Shown here: positions 26,801-35,098 of the stretch, piece by piece
Numbering within the stretch: the first letter of the stretch is position 1
Layout of the letters: every line of letters starts with the position of its first letter
Source: SZUA-38 sp965212525
GTDB lineage: Bacteria > Pseudomonadota > Gammaproteobacteria > Xanthomonadales > SZUA-38
Direction of reading: 5' to 3'
Length of the DNA: 64,000 nt
NCBI GenBank assembly: GCA_965212525.1
Contig: CBDBVC010000045.1
Location: 124,001-188,000 of the forward strand
Program-made: the position numbers and the translations under genes
Notes under the pieces: model-generated
Databases searched by the model: none
Told to the model about the DNA's origin: nothing
Seen by the model: only the letters and a program-made list of their open reading frames with translations

Positions 26801-29800
26801 CTGTGGACAGTTGCAGCCAATCGGTGAGGACAAGCATCTTTATCTGCCTGACCTGAACGCTGATGGGCTTTCGGATCTGGTCTATCGACTGGGTACAGAT
26901 GGCGATAACAGCTGGCATTACCGCATCAATCGGGGAACGAATGTCACAAGCAGTGGACAAGTCACTGCAAACGACATCTTGGGGCCACAGCTCGATCTTG
27001 ATGCGATGGAGCGCAATTCGATTGGTGATGTGCGATTCATCGACTATGACGGCAATGGCTATACCGACATCCTGTTTATCGATGACAAGCAGATTACTGA
27101 CCCTACGCACCCAGCGCCAAACGCTCAGGAAAAGTGGCAAGTGGTGTATAACCATGCCGACGGCCTGGTGGGTGATCGGGATGTCACTGACCTGTGGGGT
27201 GGCGACGACGGTCAGGGTGATCAAACCCTGTTCCTCGACTTCAATGGCGACGGCCGACTCGATCAGATCTTCGTCAACAAGAACTCTGAGAATCGGGTCA
27301 CCAACGCCTGGCTGAATTTTGCCCGCAATGCACTCGACATCCCGACTGTTACCAGCGCCTGGTCCTATCACACACCACTGAATGTCATCACGGCATTCAA
27401 AACGGGCATCAACCTGGGTTCGGTCAACGTCAATACCACACGCGTGCACTATGGTGCGATGACGCGCCGAACAGTGTACTCGCGTCACACCACGGGCGGT
27501 TCGTCTGCCTTTGGTGAAGGCTCGGTGGTCTACGACATGGTACCGAACGGCTATGCCGTGCAGGAAGTCGAATCGACCAACCCGCACGTGCGGATCAGTA
27601 ATGGTGTTCCCGTTTCGGCCGGCAACACCTCCTCAGTGCGCTACTACTACGCTGGTGCCAAGATGCAGGGCGGCGGTCGCGGCTTCCTCGGGTTTGCCGA
27701 GCTGATGACCTATGACGGCCAGGGCGATGTAAACGGCATCCTGACAACCACGCGTTACCGACAGGACTTCCCGTTCACGGGTACACCCTACGAGACCATT
27801 CGCTGGTACGTGGCTGATGAATCCGAGTTGCCATGGAACCAGGCCACCGACGGAATTGCCCTGCCACCCTGTTTTGACAACAGCTGTGCACCCGAGATTC
27901 CACCCATTCCCTGTGACCGTGACTGGGGCTGCCATATTGATCAACCCAACCGAGGACAAAGCAATAATTTGATCCGACTGAGTCACGAGTTCAGCGACTG
28001 GACATCAATGCCCACGGTCGGCAATTCGCGCTTTATTTACGTTTCTCAGAGCACCGAGAAGACCTGGATGCCCATCCACGATGGTGCTGGTCGCTTTGTG
28101 GCCGAAGGCCCGGTGGTGACCTCCGTGGTGACTGAACATCTCAGCTACGACAACTACGGCAACCCGACTCAGATGGTGCAGACCCACTACGACGGTGATG
28201 TTGATGCCGCCGCACCCTGGACCTATCGAAAGACCTCAAACGATGTCTTCGCCAACCTTGTGGATCGCTGGCATCTGGGGCGCCTGATGAACGGCAGCGT
28301 GCTGCATCAGCGTCCGGGGCAACCCAGTATCACTCGAACCACCGAGTTCGGCTACGACGCGCTCACCGGTGTGCTGGACCTGGAAGTGGTCGAGCCGAAT
28401 ACGGAATTCGAAGTGCGAACGGTGCACAACATCAATGAGCTTGGGCTTAAGGATTCCACCACGGTCTTTTATCAGGAGGACTATGGTAATAACCAGACGA
28501 CCAGGTCGCGTACCACACGTGTGGAATACGATGCTGACTATCGCTTTGTCGATCGAAAATACAACGCCGAGAATGTACTCGTTGAATCGACACTGGCGCG
28601 AAACGAGTACGGTGCACCCACCGAGGTGATGGATGCCGACGGTGTCAGTAATCACACACGCTACGATGCCATGGGCAAGGCCTATTTCCAGTGGAGCGAT
28701 GTCGGTGCGTTCAGTAAAACAACACAAGTAGTAGGACAGGGAAGTGTCTGTCCAGCAACTGCTGCTTTCCACGTGGTGACCGAGAGCGATTACACATATT
28801 TAGGCCAGGCGTCGGCGGTGCAACCGACCAGCTGGGTCTGTCACGACGTGCTGGGTCGCGAAATTCGCAAGGTGACCGAGCACTTCAACGGCAACCGGGT
28901 GTACGTAGACATGCACTACGACAACCAGAATCGTGCCCTGGCCACTTCCAGACCGCAGTTCAGGCCGGCGGACATGACCGAAAACAACGAATGGACGCTG
29001 GCCGAATACGATGCCCTCGGTCGCGCCTGGCGCGCCACAATGCCAGATGGCTCGGAAACGACGACGGATTTCGGTCTGGTCGATCCGGAAGTGGGTGGAG
29101 CATTCAACGGCAGACTGTTGCGCATCACCAACCCGATGGGACAGGTGCGTTACGAGCAGAAGAATTCATTCGGTGAACTCGAATGGGTGCGCGATCACCT
29201 GGGCGGTGTCATCACCTACGAGTACGACGCCCTGGGCAATCTGACGGCCACCGGCGGAGTTCTTGATGGCAATGTTGATCGCAGCATCATGCAATACAAC
29301 CGCCTTGGCCAGAAAGTCAGTATGGACGATCCCGACAAGGGTACCTGGTATTACCGTTACAACAGTCTTGGTGAGTTGCTGTGTCAGATGGATGCCAACT
29401 GGAACGGTATCCGCCAGAGTTACGACGCACTGGGACGACAGACTCGTAGTGATCAATCAGACGAGATCAACTGGACGAACTGCAGCCTGACTGATCCTTC
29501 GGTTTCGACATGGAGCTACAATCCGGTCGGCGTCAACGGCTATGGTAAGGTGAATCAGCAGATTCAAGTCGGGTTTGATCAGGATATTGGAACCACGTCC
29601 ACGATTCAGTCTGAAACTTACAGCTACGATGCCTTTGGCCGACTGTCCGAAATTCAGACGCAGATTGACGAATCCGTCAATGGACAGGTGAGCTCTTATC
29701 TCTATTACAGGCGCACCACCTACGATGAAGTCGGACGGGTATTCCAGCAGTTCGATGCCTCGACCGATGCCTTCAGTTCACTGGGCGCAAGACATGTCTA

Positions 29801-32009
29801 CAACGAGCATGGATTCTTGCAAATGGTTCGCGAAGCGGCTGTGGGCGATATCGCAGACCTGACCAATTGCTATGCCGGTTCGACTTATTACCAGTGCATC
29901 GAAACGATGGACGCCTATGGCAATGTGACCGAGGAATTCGCCGGTAACGGCAGCCATACGGTGCGAGAATTTGATGAGCTCACCAATCGCATCAGCACGC
30001 TGGTGACCGAGCATAACGGTGACGCCGTGCAAAACCTGCGCTACGCATTCGATGCTATCGGCAACTTGACCATGCGCGAGACCATCGACACGACCCTGTT
30101 CGAGGAATTTCACTACGACGAGCTCAACCGCCTGATTGCCGTGGACACACTGGACGACGGCGTGATCAGTGGTGGTGCTGCCCTGACCGCCAGCATGACA
30201 TACGATGCGGCCGGTAATCTGCAGAGCCGCACCGGCGATACTGTGCCAGGCGACTATGTCTATGGCTATGAGAACGGCACAGGCAGTTGCGCAACTGCTG
30301 GCCCTCATGCGCTCTGTCGACTGGGTGGATCAGACCTGGTGTACGACAACAACGGCAATAATACTGACGGCGAGGGGCGTTATCTACAGTACACCGTACG
30401 CAACAAGCCCTGGCAGTTGAGCAAGGGCGCCAATACCACCGAATTCTGGTACGACGCCGGCAACAAACGATTCATGCGCCGTGACGATCACAGCAAGGTG
30501 ACGCATTACGTCGGCAACGTCGAGGTGATTCGTGACAATGGCGTGACTACCGTCAAGCGCTATGTGGCCAGTGCCATCATCGATCAGGACAGCAGTGGCA
30601 TTCAGACGGCGCTGAAGTTCAAGCATGTTGATCACCTGGGCAGCACAGATGCCATCACAGGCTCGTTGGGTGATGATGTCGAAAAGCTCAGTTTCGATGC
30701 CTTCGGCCAGCGCCGTGAAGCCAGCACCTGGGGCGACCCGCTGGGGCTGATCAACCCGATTGCCGACGTCACAACACGAGGCTATACGGGTCACGAGCAC
30801 GTCGATGCCATTGGCATCATTCACATGAACGGCCGTATCTACGATGCACGCATCGGCCGCTTCCTGCAGGCCGACCCGTTCATCCAGGCACCGAAAAACA
30901 GTCAGAATCTGAATCGCTACAGCTACGTACTGAACAATCCGCTGAGCTATACCGATCCGAGCGGGCATTTCTTTGCCGCATTGGCGACCATGGTGGGCAC
31001 AGCCATTCAGATACGGGCCAGCTACGAAATCATGAAGTTCGCGGCACAGCAACCCATCCTGAATACGGTTTACAGCATAGTTGCCTGCAGCGCAGGTGGA
31101 CCGTGGGGTTGTGCTGCCTGGGCCACCTTCAGTGCTCACGTCAATGGCGCCTCCTGGCAGCAGGCTATCAAGGCAGGTGCCATCGCAGGTGTCTCGGCCA
31201 AGACATTCGGTAAGATCGGTGATCTACCCTTGAAGGATGGCACTAGAATACTTGCCCATGCTGCCACAGGCGGTGTGATTGAAGTGTTACAAGGTGGCAA
31301 GTTTGGTCACGGTTTTGCCAGTGCAGGTCTTTCGAAGGCATTTTCTCTGAATGCGAAGGACTTTTTATTGAAAAGGACCACTGTTGAGGGAGCACTGATT
31401 ATGGGTATGGTCGGCGGTACCATTTCAGAAGCAACGGGTGGGAAATTTGCCAATGGCGCTGTCACAGCTGCAATTGCTTATCGATTTAATCAAGTTGGAA
31501 AAGGGCGCCGTGATGCTTCGTGTCTAATCATCTCATACGGATGTGATTCCGAAATAATTGATACAGATGTTGCACAAGCAGAAATACCAGACTTCGGGAA
31601 AGCACTTGATCAATATGTCAATGATGTCTTTGATTTTGAGTTTAGTTTTGGAGTACAAGTTGGTGCCACACTGAAAGGTGCGGGTGTTGTAACCTTCGAA
31701 CCAGAGTTTAATGTGTTCTCGTTTAATCGAGAATTTACTGAGGGCCCAGATTCCTGGCGTTTGAACCAATCTATCGCTCTTACAGTAGGGGCACCATATA
31801 TTGGTGATCATACAGTGGATCTAATCACACGTTCAGGTGACGGAAGCTTCAACAATAACGCATCACGTTCTTCAGGAGGTTACAGTTCTAAAGGGTTTGC
31901 TAGAGATGCAAATAATGATCTCACATTTGGAATTGGTGCGGCGTTGTTCTTCGGCGTCGAATTGAATGTAAACTTATCTGCAGCGGCAGAAGGTCTCAAG
32001 TGGCCTTAA
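20871..32009 (+). CDS. Giant secreted SpvB/FG-GAP/RHS-repeat protein with variable C-terminus
   Basis: 3,712 residues from the ATG at 20871, which begins a clear signal peptide (hydrophobic ILVLFALALAPG, ending near LNAQA); the 36 extra in-frame codons from 20763 are unlikely. Layout: fibronectin-like modules to about residue 1300; an SpvB-like domain (SGSFDVAQSGAATYSIPFMT) from about 1315; seven FG-GAP/VCBS calcium-loop repeats of D.NGDG..D type at about 1680-2125; TcdB-middle-like sequence; YD/RHS repeats at about 2420-3200 (YDALGR, YDALGNL); an RHS core with DHLGSTDAI, GYTGHEHVDAIG, NGRIYDARIGRF and DPSG near 3365; then a 347-residue variable tip. This matches the B/C-type RHS cocoon that encloses a toxin tip. 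The tip has GAI-rich helices, then VGATLKGAGV strands; no nuclease motif was recognised. From about 31,330 base use becomes visibly AT-richer, as expected of exchanged polymorphic-toxin ends. Confidence 0.92.
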   Translation: MTISSRIAQILVLFALALAPGLNLNAQALDIVTWGDPEDLFETDSLYTLRLIPPSNSSGNGQYFLFEMIDGSPEIASKGVTWLADAGPGVVRIENIVPGPQTRTFVGQYCQGRSCTPLSTPKAVTVAETLKNIGTAEILSNKPNAVGGVDLVWTFSTVLPDIGLTAHVTQVDQHGVMTIEEFDMSGTAVISSLPAGQYTHNLTVCLKETEQCSYPSDWTYHNQDTEDASLTGITSISHAPSSSGSDFNTDMAWYFKGKPTGITHTKIRLISSLGEMRTETVPIVFVQGGQQNTTLELDRYYGAHRLAMSACSATACGEESLYDFEVRMQDPDIPVVSGNVPGVDKISLLEVGNLHTISWGELTLGPGITHRSLYRRIHGGDHFLVEDGLDLAGGSITRADSDPIQYKYYLKSCRYQRCGKKGLNSVIEIGDIPEPTNLTATAQLTAGALSGLQLNWSQPSSSDWDYIGEAVDRYEVTMNGPDGIVIGPVTVSRADNSAQSTALPTTAYGEYHAELKGCIGSICSPLISTTTQVAPGQVQNLRLDSSAISLDGEISLSWDAVPGAGIDYRLMEEFDMNGFAMSDNQPMPGALSIELGRNPENQGAYRFMVLACSNSVCGDASAPVEVVVGSLPRPESNISITLLESSDPNDVRVQGNFPTVGAAGTAIYETIRWVQVESLNIATGRWEFVEYPFYPNGLTSGEQYTIEDSDFDYGVMHYRVRACDGDFNCGAWRAASKTIENPADSFCDIDIDGDNRSADFSDLSPGQWRIIDMPDQGLDLYWDYEHGVGHKLKGTWYTFAVAPLFPGDTTTAPIWFTLRPDADQDVEGRITGDLVFERNQYNATTGEHDIIQSDHGRYALVFNANDTDRAQLFWDVTNPPLGTFYNRAYAFPEDQSTLFPQTNAHPSTGFTKVYQLENLGSALSLDPPSGTQNLSVYNGLYEVSPGAQALTDTTVYYSQFFEQNMERATVLYFSRVDSTNVDGAPLWVRGRSTIDSAGGNPLDRTAFCVAYHRGYRADKGPSINYVNDEERQLQAGTISRFIDPILYNQTQANIESLNLRVLIGDHLPVPNTEIDGSEFWEIPMVKRFGTNNIWFQLTEAAPSTNTCELNNSCQMNIRWNTDPEMPTSPAIFKVNVDTNQEVWLSSLSSGNLERSDNSFTPGRYLFRIRTHSSPQAQILAESEILTVQGQTGPLDKPDNLRAVGQIQSAPFDYSMIWSAPTSGNFSHYVLEEQLPGQSVFNVVSDVIVGTSYDFERSAEEAGAYRYRVKACPSNGACSAYEPDLSGYEVVLGQTQLGTAEPAPQPLNVPIPDPDPISEITGQTSGSFDVAQSGAATYSIPFMTVPGTGGVAPTASLNYSSQAGPGLAGTGWSLSAMSVISRCGQTYEQDGRVRGVRMDSDDRFCMDGQRLLMVNSSNPDHYGNDGIEYRTETDSFTRVVSYGDVGGSPQYFKVQRKDGSTSYFGDWCFDGSPERSCTLGHQTKDDDSFILSHLPSGVAYAWAMDWFEDSAGNYYKLKYFHGNGEPIDDDGVVDFVLRRIDYTGHVDLNPNDNVNTALDTHAKLLFDYEALPPSEVSTGWQAGVQTRSTRRLSAVQSKNNTGSNKTLRYYALGYSPTGDGFGRSRLDSVTECRDSTQAVCYEAIEFDWSNNRNEITEHFQRNLIDSADTWPRQYVTGSPADINGDGLQDVMMFSTGGGIGSNNVRMSAVLSDPSNSQRAVRVDGPILSTHIFGSTGGPSQNAEYREQRFSIGDFNADNFQDLIYADKDTGQWLGRQWSGVTNNFLSQAFLGTIETDGDPYDVELLGLMRMADMNGDGLADLIYAYDDRLYLSLHQGQGASIPYTTSHILAMDVPIEVGIPDVIPDPAEIEFSRTRLQLLDYNGDGAIDILARVKSRICYPGSGCPPELRSAKERALINKQGYLYGISETPAQSEGNNPDYRSYHAWHVLISDGQGGIEDTVALLSKQGAECDDTVFPVCGQLQPIGEDKHLYLPDLNADGLSDLVYRLGTDGDNSWHYRINRGTNVTSSGQVTANDILGPQLDLDAMERNSIGDVRFIDYDGNGYTDILFIDDKQITDPTHPAPNAQEKWQVVYNHADGLVGDRDVTDLWGGDDGQGDQTLFLDFNGDGRLDQIFVNKNSENRVTNAWLNFARNALDIPTVTSAWSYHTPLNVITAFKTGINLGSVNVNTTRVHYGAMTRRTVYSRHTTGGSSAFGEGSVVYDMVPNGYAVQEVESTNPHVRISNGVPVSAGNTSSVRYYYAGAKMQGGGRGFLGFAELMTYDGQGDVNGILTTTRYRQDFPFTGTPYETIRWYVADESELPWNQATDGIALPPCFDNSCAPEIPPIPCDRDWGCHIDQPNRGQSNNLIRLSHEFSDWTSMPTVGNSRFIYVSQSTEKTWMPIHDGAGRFVAEGPVVTSVVTEHLSYDNYGNPTQMVQTHYDGDVDAAAPWTYRKTSNDVFANLVDRWHLGRLMNGSVLHQRPGQPSITRTTEFGYDALTGVLDLEVVEPNTEFEVRTVHNINELGLKDSTTVFYQEDYGNNQTTRSRTTRVEYDADYRFVDRKYNAENVLVESTLARNEYGAPTEVMDADGVSNHTRYDAMGKAYFQWSDVGAFSKTTQVVGQGSVCPATAAFHVVTESDYTYLGQASAVQPTSWVCHDVLGREIRKVTEHFNGNRVYVDMHYDNQNRALATSRPQFRPADMTENNEWTLAEYDALGRAWRATMPDGSETTTDFGLVDPEVGGAFNGRLLRITNPMGQVRYEQKNSFGELEWVRDHLGGVITYEYDALGNLTATGGVLDGNVDRSIMQYNRLGQKVSMDDPDKGTWYYRYNSLGELLCQMDANWNGIRQSYDALGRQTRSDQSDEINWTNCSLTDPSVSTWSYNPVGVNGYGKVNQQIQVGFDQDIGTTSTIQSETYSYDAFGRLSEIQTQIDESVNGQVSSYLYYRRTTYDEVGRVFQQFDASTDAFSSLGARHVYNEHGFLQMVREAAVGDIADLTNCYAGSTYYQCIETMDAYGNVTEEFAGNGSHTVREFDELTNRISTLVTEHNGDAVQNLRYAFDAIGNLTMRETIDTTLFEEFHYDELNRLIAVDTLDDGVISGGAALTASMTYDAAGNLQSRTGDTVPGDYVYGYENGTGSCATAGPHALCRLGGSDLVYDNNGNNTDGEGRYLQYTVRNKPWQLSKGANTTEFWYDAGNKRFMRRDDHSKVTHYVGNVEVIRDNGVTTVKRYVASAIIDQDSSGIQTALKFKHVDHLGSTDAITGSLGDDVEKLSFDAFGQRREASTWGDPLGLINPIADVTTRGYTGHEHVDAIGIIHMNGRIYDARIGRFLQADPFIQAPKNSQNLNRYSYVLNNPLSYTDPSGHFFAALATMVGTAIQIRASYEIMKFAAQQPILNTVYSIVACSAGGPWGCAAWATFSAHVNGASWQQAIKAGAIAGVSAKTFGKIGDLPLKDGTRILAHAATGGVIEVLQGGKFGHGFASAGLSKAFSLNAKDFLLKRTTVEGALIMGMVGGTISEATGGKFANGAVTAAIAYRFNQVGKGRRDASCLIISYGCDSEIIDTDVAQAEIPDFGKALDQYVNDVFDFEFSFGVQVGATLKGAGVVTFEPEFNVFSFNREFTEGPDSWRLNQSIALTVGAPYIGDHTVDLITRSGDGSFNNNASRSSGGYSSKGFARDANNDLTFGIGAALFFGVELNVNLSAAAEGLKWP

Positions 32010-32090
32010 TACGGTTGTGCCAGCACAACGCCATGTATTAGTTCATTATTTTTGGAGTTGACACTGCATCCCGGGGTCTTTACACAAATG

Positions 32091-32122
32091 GACACACGCA
32101 TCTCGCGTGTGTCCTCTTTTTT
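32091..32122 (+). terminator. Rho-independent terminator after the RHS gene
   Basis: 9-bp stem GACACACGC (32091-32099) / GCGTGTGTC (32105-32113), loop ATCTC, then CTCTTTTTTC. The remaining 32010-32418 gap has no supported gene; in particular no immunity-sized frame directly abuts the RHS stop. Confidence 0.85.
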
Positions 32123-32418
32123 CCGCTTTGCAAAAAACCAGGCCAATGACGAGATCGGCAGGCTGCGCAAGGCAGTCAGATAATCGCAGTCAGGCATCAA
32201 GCCTCAACAGCGAATTGCCAATCACAGCCACAGACCCATTCCCACGCCAATTGATTTTCCCGCATTCTCAACCATACTGAGTTAATCAGGGTCAGGCATT
32301 GGGTGTCTGATCACTGACACTTCCTGAGCGGGGTTAATGATTGTTGCGCTGGGTGGCAAGTCAGTTTCCACTTCGCTCAAGACAGATTCGCCCCGGTACT
32401 GCGAATCAAGGGGGCTCT

Positions 32419-33177
32419 ATGGGTATCTTTGCACGACGTTTCGTCATCATTCTGATCTGGCTCACCTTGCTTGCAGTCACGGCACAGGCTGCTCAGTTGC
32501 ACGAGAAGGACGGTTTCACCATATCGGTTCCCGATGGCTGGGTTGAGATACCGACTGATGTCATGGCTTCATTTGTTCAGGAGCTGAAGCGAATGTCGCC
32601 CAATGCACCGGTGCAAAATTACGATTACGGCTTTCAACCGGATTCAGGCGAATTCTGGTTCGATTATCCGTACATTCTGGTCCAGGTAATGAACATCGGA
32701 CGTGTGCCCGAGAGTGAGCTCGAGAAGCTGGATGGTTTCTCGACACAGGACGTCATCGAGGCACATAAAAAGGATTTCGGAGAGATCATGTCCAATGTGC
32801 AGACCGGTCGAATGGTGTTTGATCGGGATCAGAAGATGGCCTGGTTGCGAATGGAATCACAGATAGCCGGTATCGGGCCTATCGAAGGCCTCGCCGGGAT
32901 GACACCCACCGAAAAGGGTTATATCCAGGTCATCGGATATGCGCTCAAAGGTGAGTACGCGCTGTTTGAACCCTCATTCAGGGAAGCGGCGATCTCGGTC
33001 ACACCCGACAGCACACTGGCCTACAAGCCCCGATGGTCGGACAGTCTGCCCACAGCAGTCACTGGCTTTGACTGGGGCAGCGTCGCCGGCAAGGCCATCA
33101 TTGGCGGGCTCATCGGTGGCCTTGTGGCACTGGTTGCAGGGCTGCGGAAACGGCGGAAGGAAGAGGGCACGGATTGA
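32419..33177 (+). CDS. Exported membrane-anchored hypothetical protein, 252 aa
   Basis: The start is the ATG at 32419, after GGGGGCT, giving a clean signal peptide (FVIILIWLTLLAVTAQA). The periplasmic part starts QLHEKDGFTISVPDGWVEIP, a PsbP/lipoprotein-like beta opening seen in several exported proteins. A C-terminal helix (AIIGGLIGGLVALVAGL) with a basic RKRRK tail anchors it. Function not recognised. The next gene starts 37 bp downstream. Confidence 0.7.
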   Translation: MGIFARRFVIILIWLTLLAVTAQAAQLHEKDGFTISVPDGWVEIPTDVMASFVQELKRMSPNAPVQNYDYGFQPDSGEFWFDYPYILVQVMNIGRVPESELEKLDGFSTQDVIEAHKKDFGEIMSNVQTGRMVFDRDQKMAWLRMESQIAGIGPIEGLAGMTPTEKGYIQVIGYALKGEYALFEPSFREAAISVTPDSTLAYKPRWSDSLPTAVTGFDWGSVAGKAIIGGLIGGLVALVAGLRKRRKEEGTD

Positions 33178-33214
33178 CAGAGCCCAGAAGCTGCGTGGAG
33201 CAGGGAGTAACAGA

Positions 33215-33616
33215 ATGAGAACATTGATTGTCTTGAGCGTCATACTGGTGGCCGGAACCAGTTGTGCCGAAGACCCCAAAACACGATTCGAGCGCCTGGA
33301 GCAGCAATATCTGGTCGACACGGGAACCGACATTGGCTATCGCTACGAGGACAAGCTGCTTGCCGCCAACAACCGGTTCTGGAAAGAGATGTATGCAAGC
33401 TGCAGGGTTGCCCCGGAACAGGCCGGCATCACGAATTTCAAGGGCATCACAATCATCAATGCCAAAGGCCGCGTCGAAGAGTTCGTCACCTGGCCGGTAT
33501 ATGACGAACTGGACTGTTTCATTACCACCATCGAACAGCAGACCTATCCCGCACCACCCTTTGCGCCATTTCATGGATTCATTCAGGTGCTGATTCCAAA
33601 GATCGAGAAGAATTAG
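33215..33616 (+). CDS. Small exported hypothetical protein, 133 aa
   Basis: Start ATG at 33215 with CAGGGAG upstream. Signal sequence LIVLSVILVAGTSCAEDP; Cys17 could be a lipid-attachment site, although GTSC is a poor lipobox. The mature part includes FKGITIINAKGRVEEFVTWP and a C-terminal PAPPFAPFHGFIQV, reminiscent of TonB-C-type substrate folds, but this is not firm. It is probably in one transcript with the preceding gene. Confidence 0.6.
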   Translation: MRTLIVLSVILVAGTSCAEDPKTRFERLEQQYLVDTGTDIGYRYEDKLLAANNRFWKEMYASCRVAPEQAGITNFKGITIINAKGRVEEFVTWPVYDELDCFITTIEQQTYPAPPFAPFHGFIQVLIPKIEKN

Positions 33617-33733
33617 TACAGCAGGCACTGCCGATACAGATTGAAGGAGCCCCTGACCGTGTTTGCGATCAGTTTGCGCGAGTATGGAAGTAGAGCAAAC
33701 AAAAGATTCTAATCAACACGATCAGGAGCAGGG

Positions 33734-34207
33734 ATGGCCACAGAAAGAAGACCAAAATGTATCAGCGTTATCGGGTGGGCATGGATCATCATTGGTGGGA
33801 TGATGATCGTGTCATCTGTTGCTGCGATAGTGGCGTTCAATACGATGACTATTCCGGAAAGCCGGCTCAATGACTCATGGGTGCTCAGGATGATTCCCGT
33901 GTTCATCGTCCTGCAAGTGATGTTTGCAGCATCAGGTTTGTATTCGGGGGTGCATTTTCTCAGACTGAAGCCATGGTCGCGCCAGGTGCTGGAAGTGCAA
34001 TCCTGGGTGTTACTCATGCTCTTGATCGCGTTTGCTGTGTATTGGCAAGTCGATTGGCAATCAACCGTGCCCAGTCATGTTCAGGGAAATCGACAGATAT
34101 CCGGAGCAATCATGGGCGGGGTAATGATGCTTCTGTATATTGTGCCTCTGGGCATCATGATCAAAACGCTCAGGGGTGATGTTGTCAGGGTGGCACTCGC
34201 AAGGTGA
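33734..34207 (+). CDS. Hypothetical membrane protein, four helices
   Basis: 157 residues with hydrophobic segments at about 10-35, 53-77, 88-105 and 126-146, and a short basic C-terminus. No motif or family is recognised. It starts at the ATG at 33734 with CAGGAGCAGGG upstream. Confidence 0.6.
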   Translation: MATERRPKCISVIGWAWIIIGGMMIVSSVAAIVAFNTMTIPESRLNDSWVLRMIPVFIVLQVMFAASGLYSGVHFLRLKPWSRQVLEVQSWVLLMLLIAFAVYWQVDWQSTVPSHVQGNRQISGAIMGGVMMLLYIVPLGIMIKTLRGDVVRVALAR

Positions 34208-34299
34208 TGCATGCAACAGAGTAAGCAACGTTGGTACAAACATAGCCTGAAATCTTCCGATCACTCGGCATGGCAAGTTTCAGGCAGATTGCAACAATC

Positions 34300-34614
34300 A
34301 TGAACGAACTGACAGGAATTCAGGAGTGGTATCATTCTCAATGTAATAATGATTGGGAACATCGTTACGGCATATCGATCGATAACATCGATAATCCGGG
34401 GTGGTCTGTAAGAATTGATCTGGTCGGTACAGCACTGGAGGCAGTCAAATACAGTGGCAACTCTTATGGGGTCGATGAGAAGAATCACCCAGTTGATGAA
34501 GAATGGCTAATGACAGAAGTAAGATCTGGTCAATTTGTTGGTTTTTGTGGACCAAACAAATTGCAGGAAGTGCTGGGTATATTTTTAGCATGGGCGAATA
34601 AGGAGTCGCAATAA
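34300..34614 (+). CDS. Imm53-like immunity protein
   Basis: About 104 residues. The sequence LTGIQEWYHSQCNNDWEHRY followed by GISIDNIDNPGWSVRIDL carries the W-x-x-x-Q-C-N-x-D-W-E-H-x-Y-G-I and DNPGW signatures of the Imm53 family, immunity proteins of polymorphic toxin systems. It starts at the ATG at 34300 by family alignment (an in-frame ATG at 34270 is possible; neither has a strong ribosome site). It lies 2.3 kb after the RHS toxin-like gene with three unrelated genes between, so it may be a displaced or orphan immunity gene. Confidence 0.75.
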   Translation: MNELTGIQEWYHSQCNNDWEHRYGISIDNIDNPGWSVRIDLVGTALEAVKYSGNSYGVDEKNHPVDEEWLMTEVRSGQFVGFCGPNKLQEVLGIFLAWANKESQ

Positions 34615-34717
34615 TCTTGAAACCCGTTGTGTCGAAATAAGAACGCCATACAGATGATCATCAAGATTAACTTCACCTGGCACAGTCACGTGTAAACCAA
34701 TTGACAGGCATTTACTG

Positions 34718-35071
34718 ATGAATGAATTGAAAGCAGCATGGGAAAAGTATCTGGAAAATTCTGACGAGCAGGCCTTGTTCGATGCAATCCAGCGTCATGC
34801 TCAGCCATTACCGGCTGAACATGAGTACCCATTCGCACACAGGATCAGGGATGTGAAATTAAACGGCGCTTACTACCGGGTTATCAGAATTGCCAACGAC
34901 GCTGAATCCGTGTTTATACAATCTTGTGAGACGCCGTCACTGGAGGCAGAGGGCGTGCCCTACTGGCTCAGTGGGAATCAACTTCAGCGTTGGATTCGTC
35001 TGGAAACCGAGGCTGAACTTGATGACGACTATGAGCCTGAATCTGATACGAACTGGGAACTGTTCCGTTAA
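34718..35071 (+). CDS. Hypothetical protein, 117 aa
   Basis: Small acidic cytosolic protein (MNELKAAWEKYLENSDEQAL...), ending in a run of Asp/Glu and WELFR. The family is not recognised; size and location beside an Imm53-like gene would fit another immunity-type protein, but no motif proves it. Confidence 0.55.
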   Translation: MNELKAAWEKYLENSDEQALFDAIQRHAQPLPAEHEYPFAHRIRDVKLNGAYYRVIRIANDAESVFIQSCETPSLEAEGVPYWLSGNQLQRWIRLETEAELDDDYEPESDTNWELFR

Positions 35072-35098
35072 TGAAGTGTTTCTGCATGTGGGTATGTC

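Noticed and set aside
26199..27587. 462-codon open frame on the minus strand inside the giant RHS gene
   Set aside because: Antisense shadow of GC-rich coding sequence; the translation is low-complexity with no ribosome site or motif, while the plus frame has clear FG-GAP repeats.
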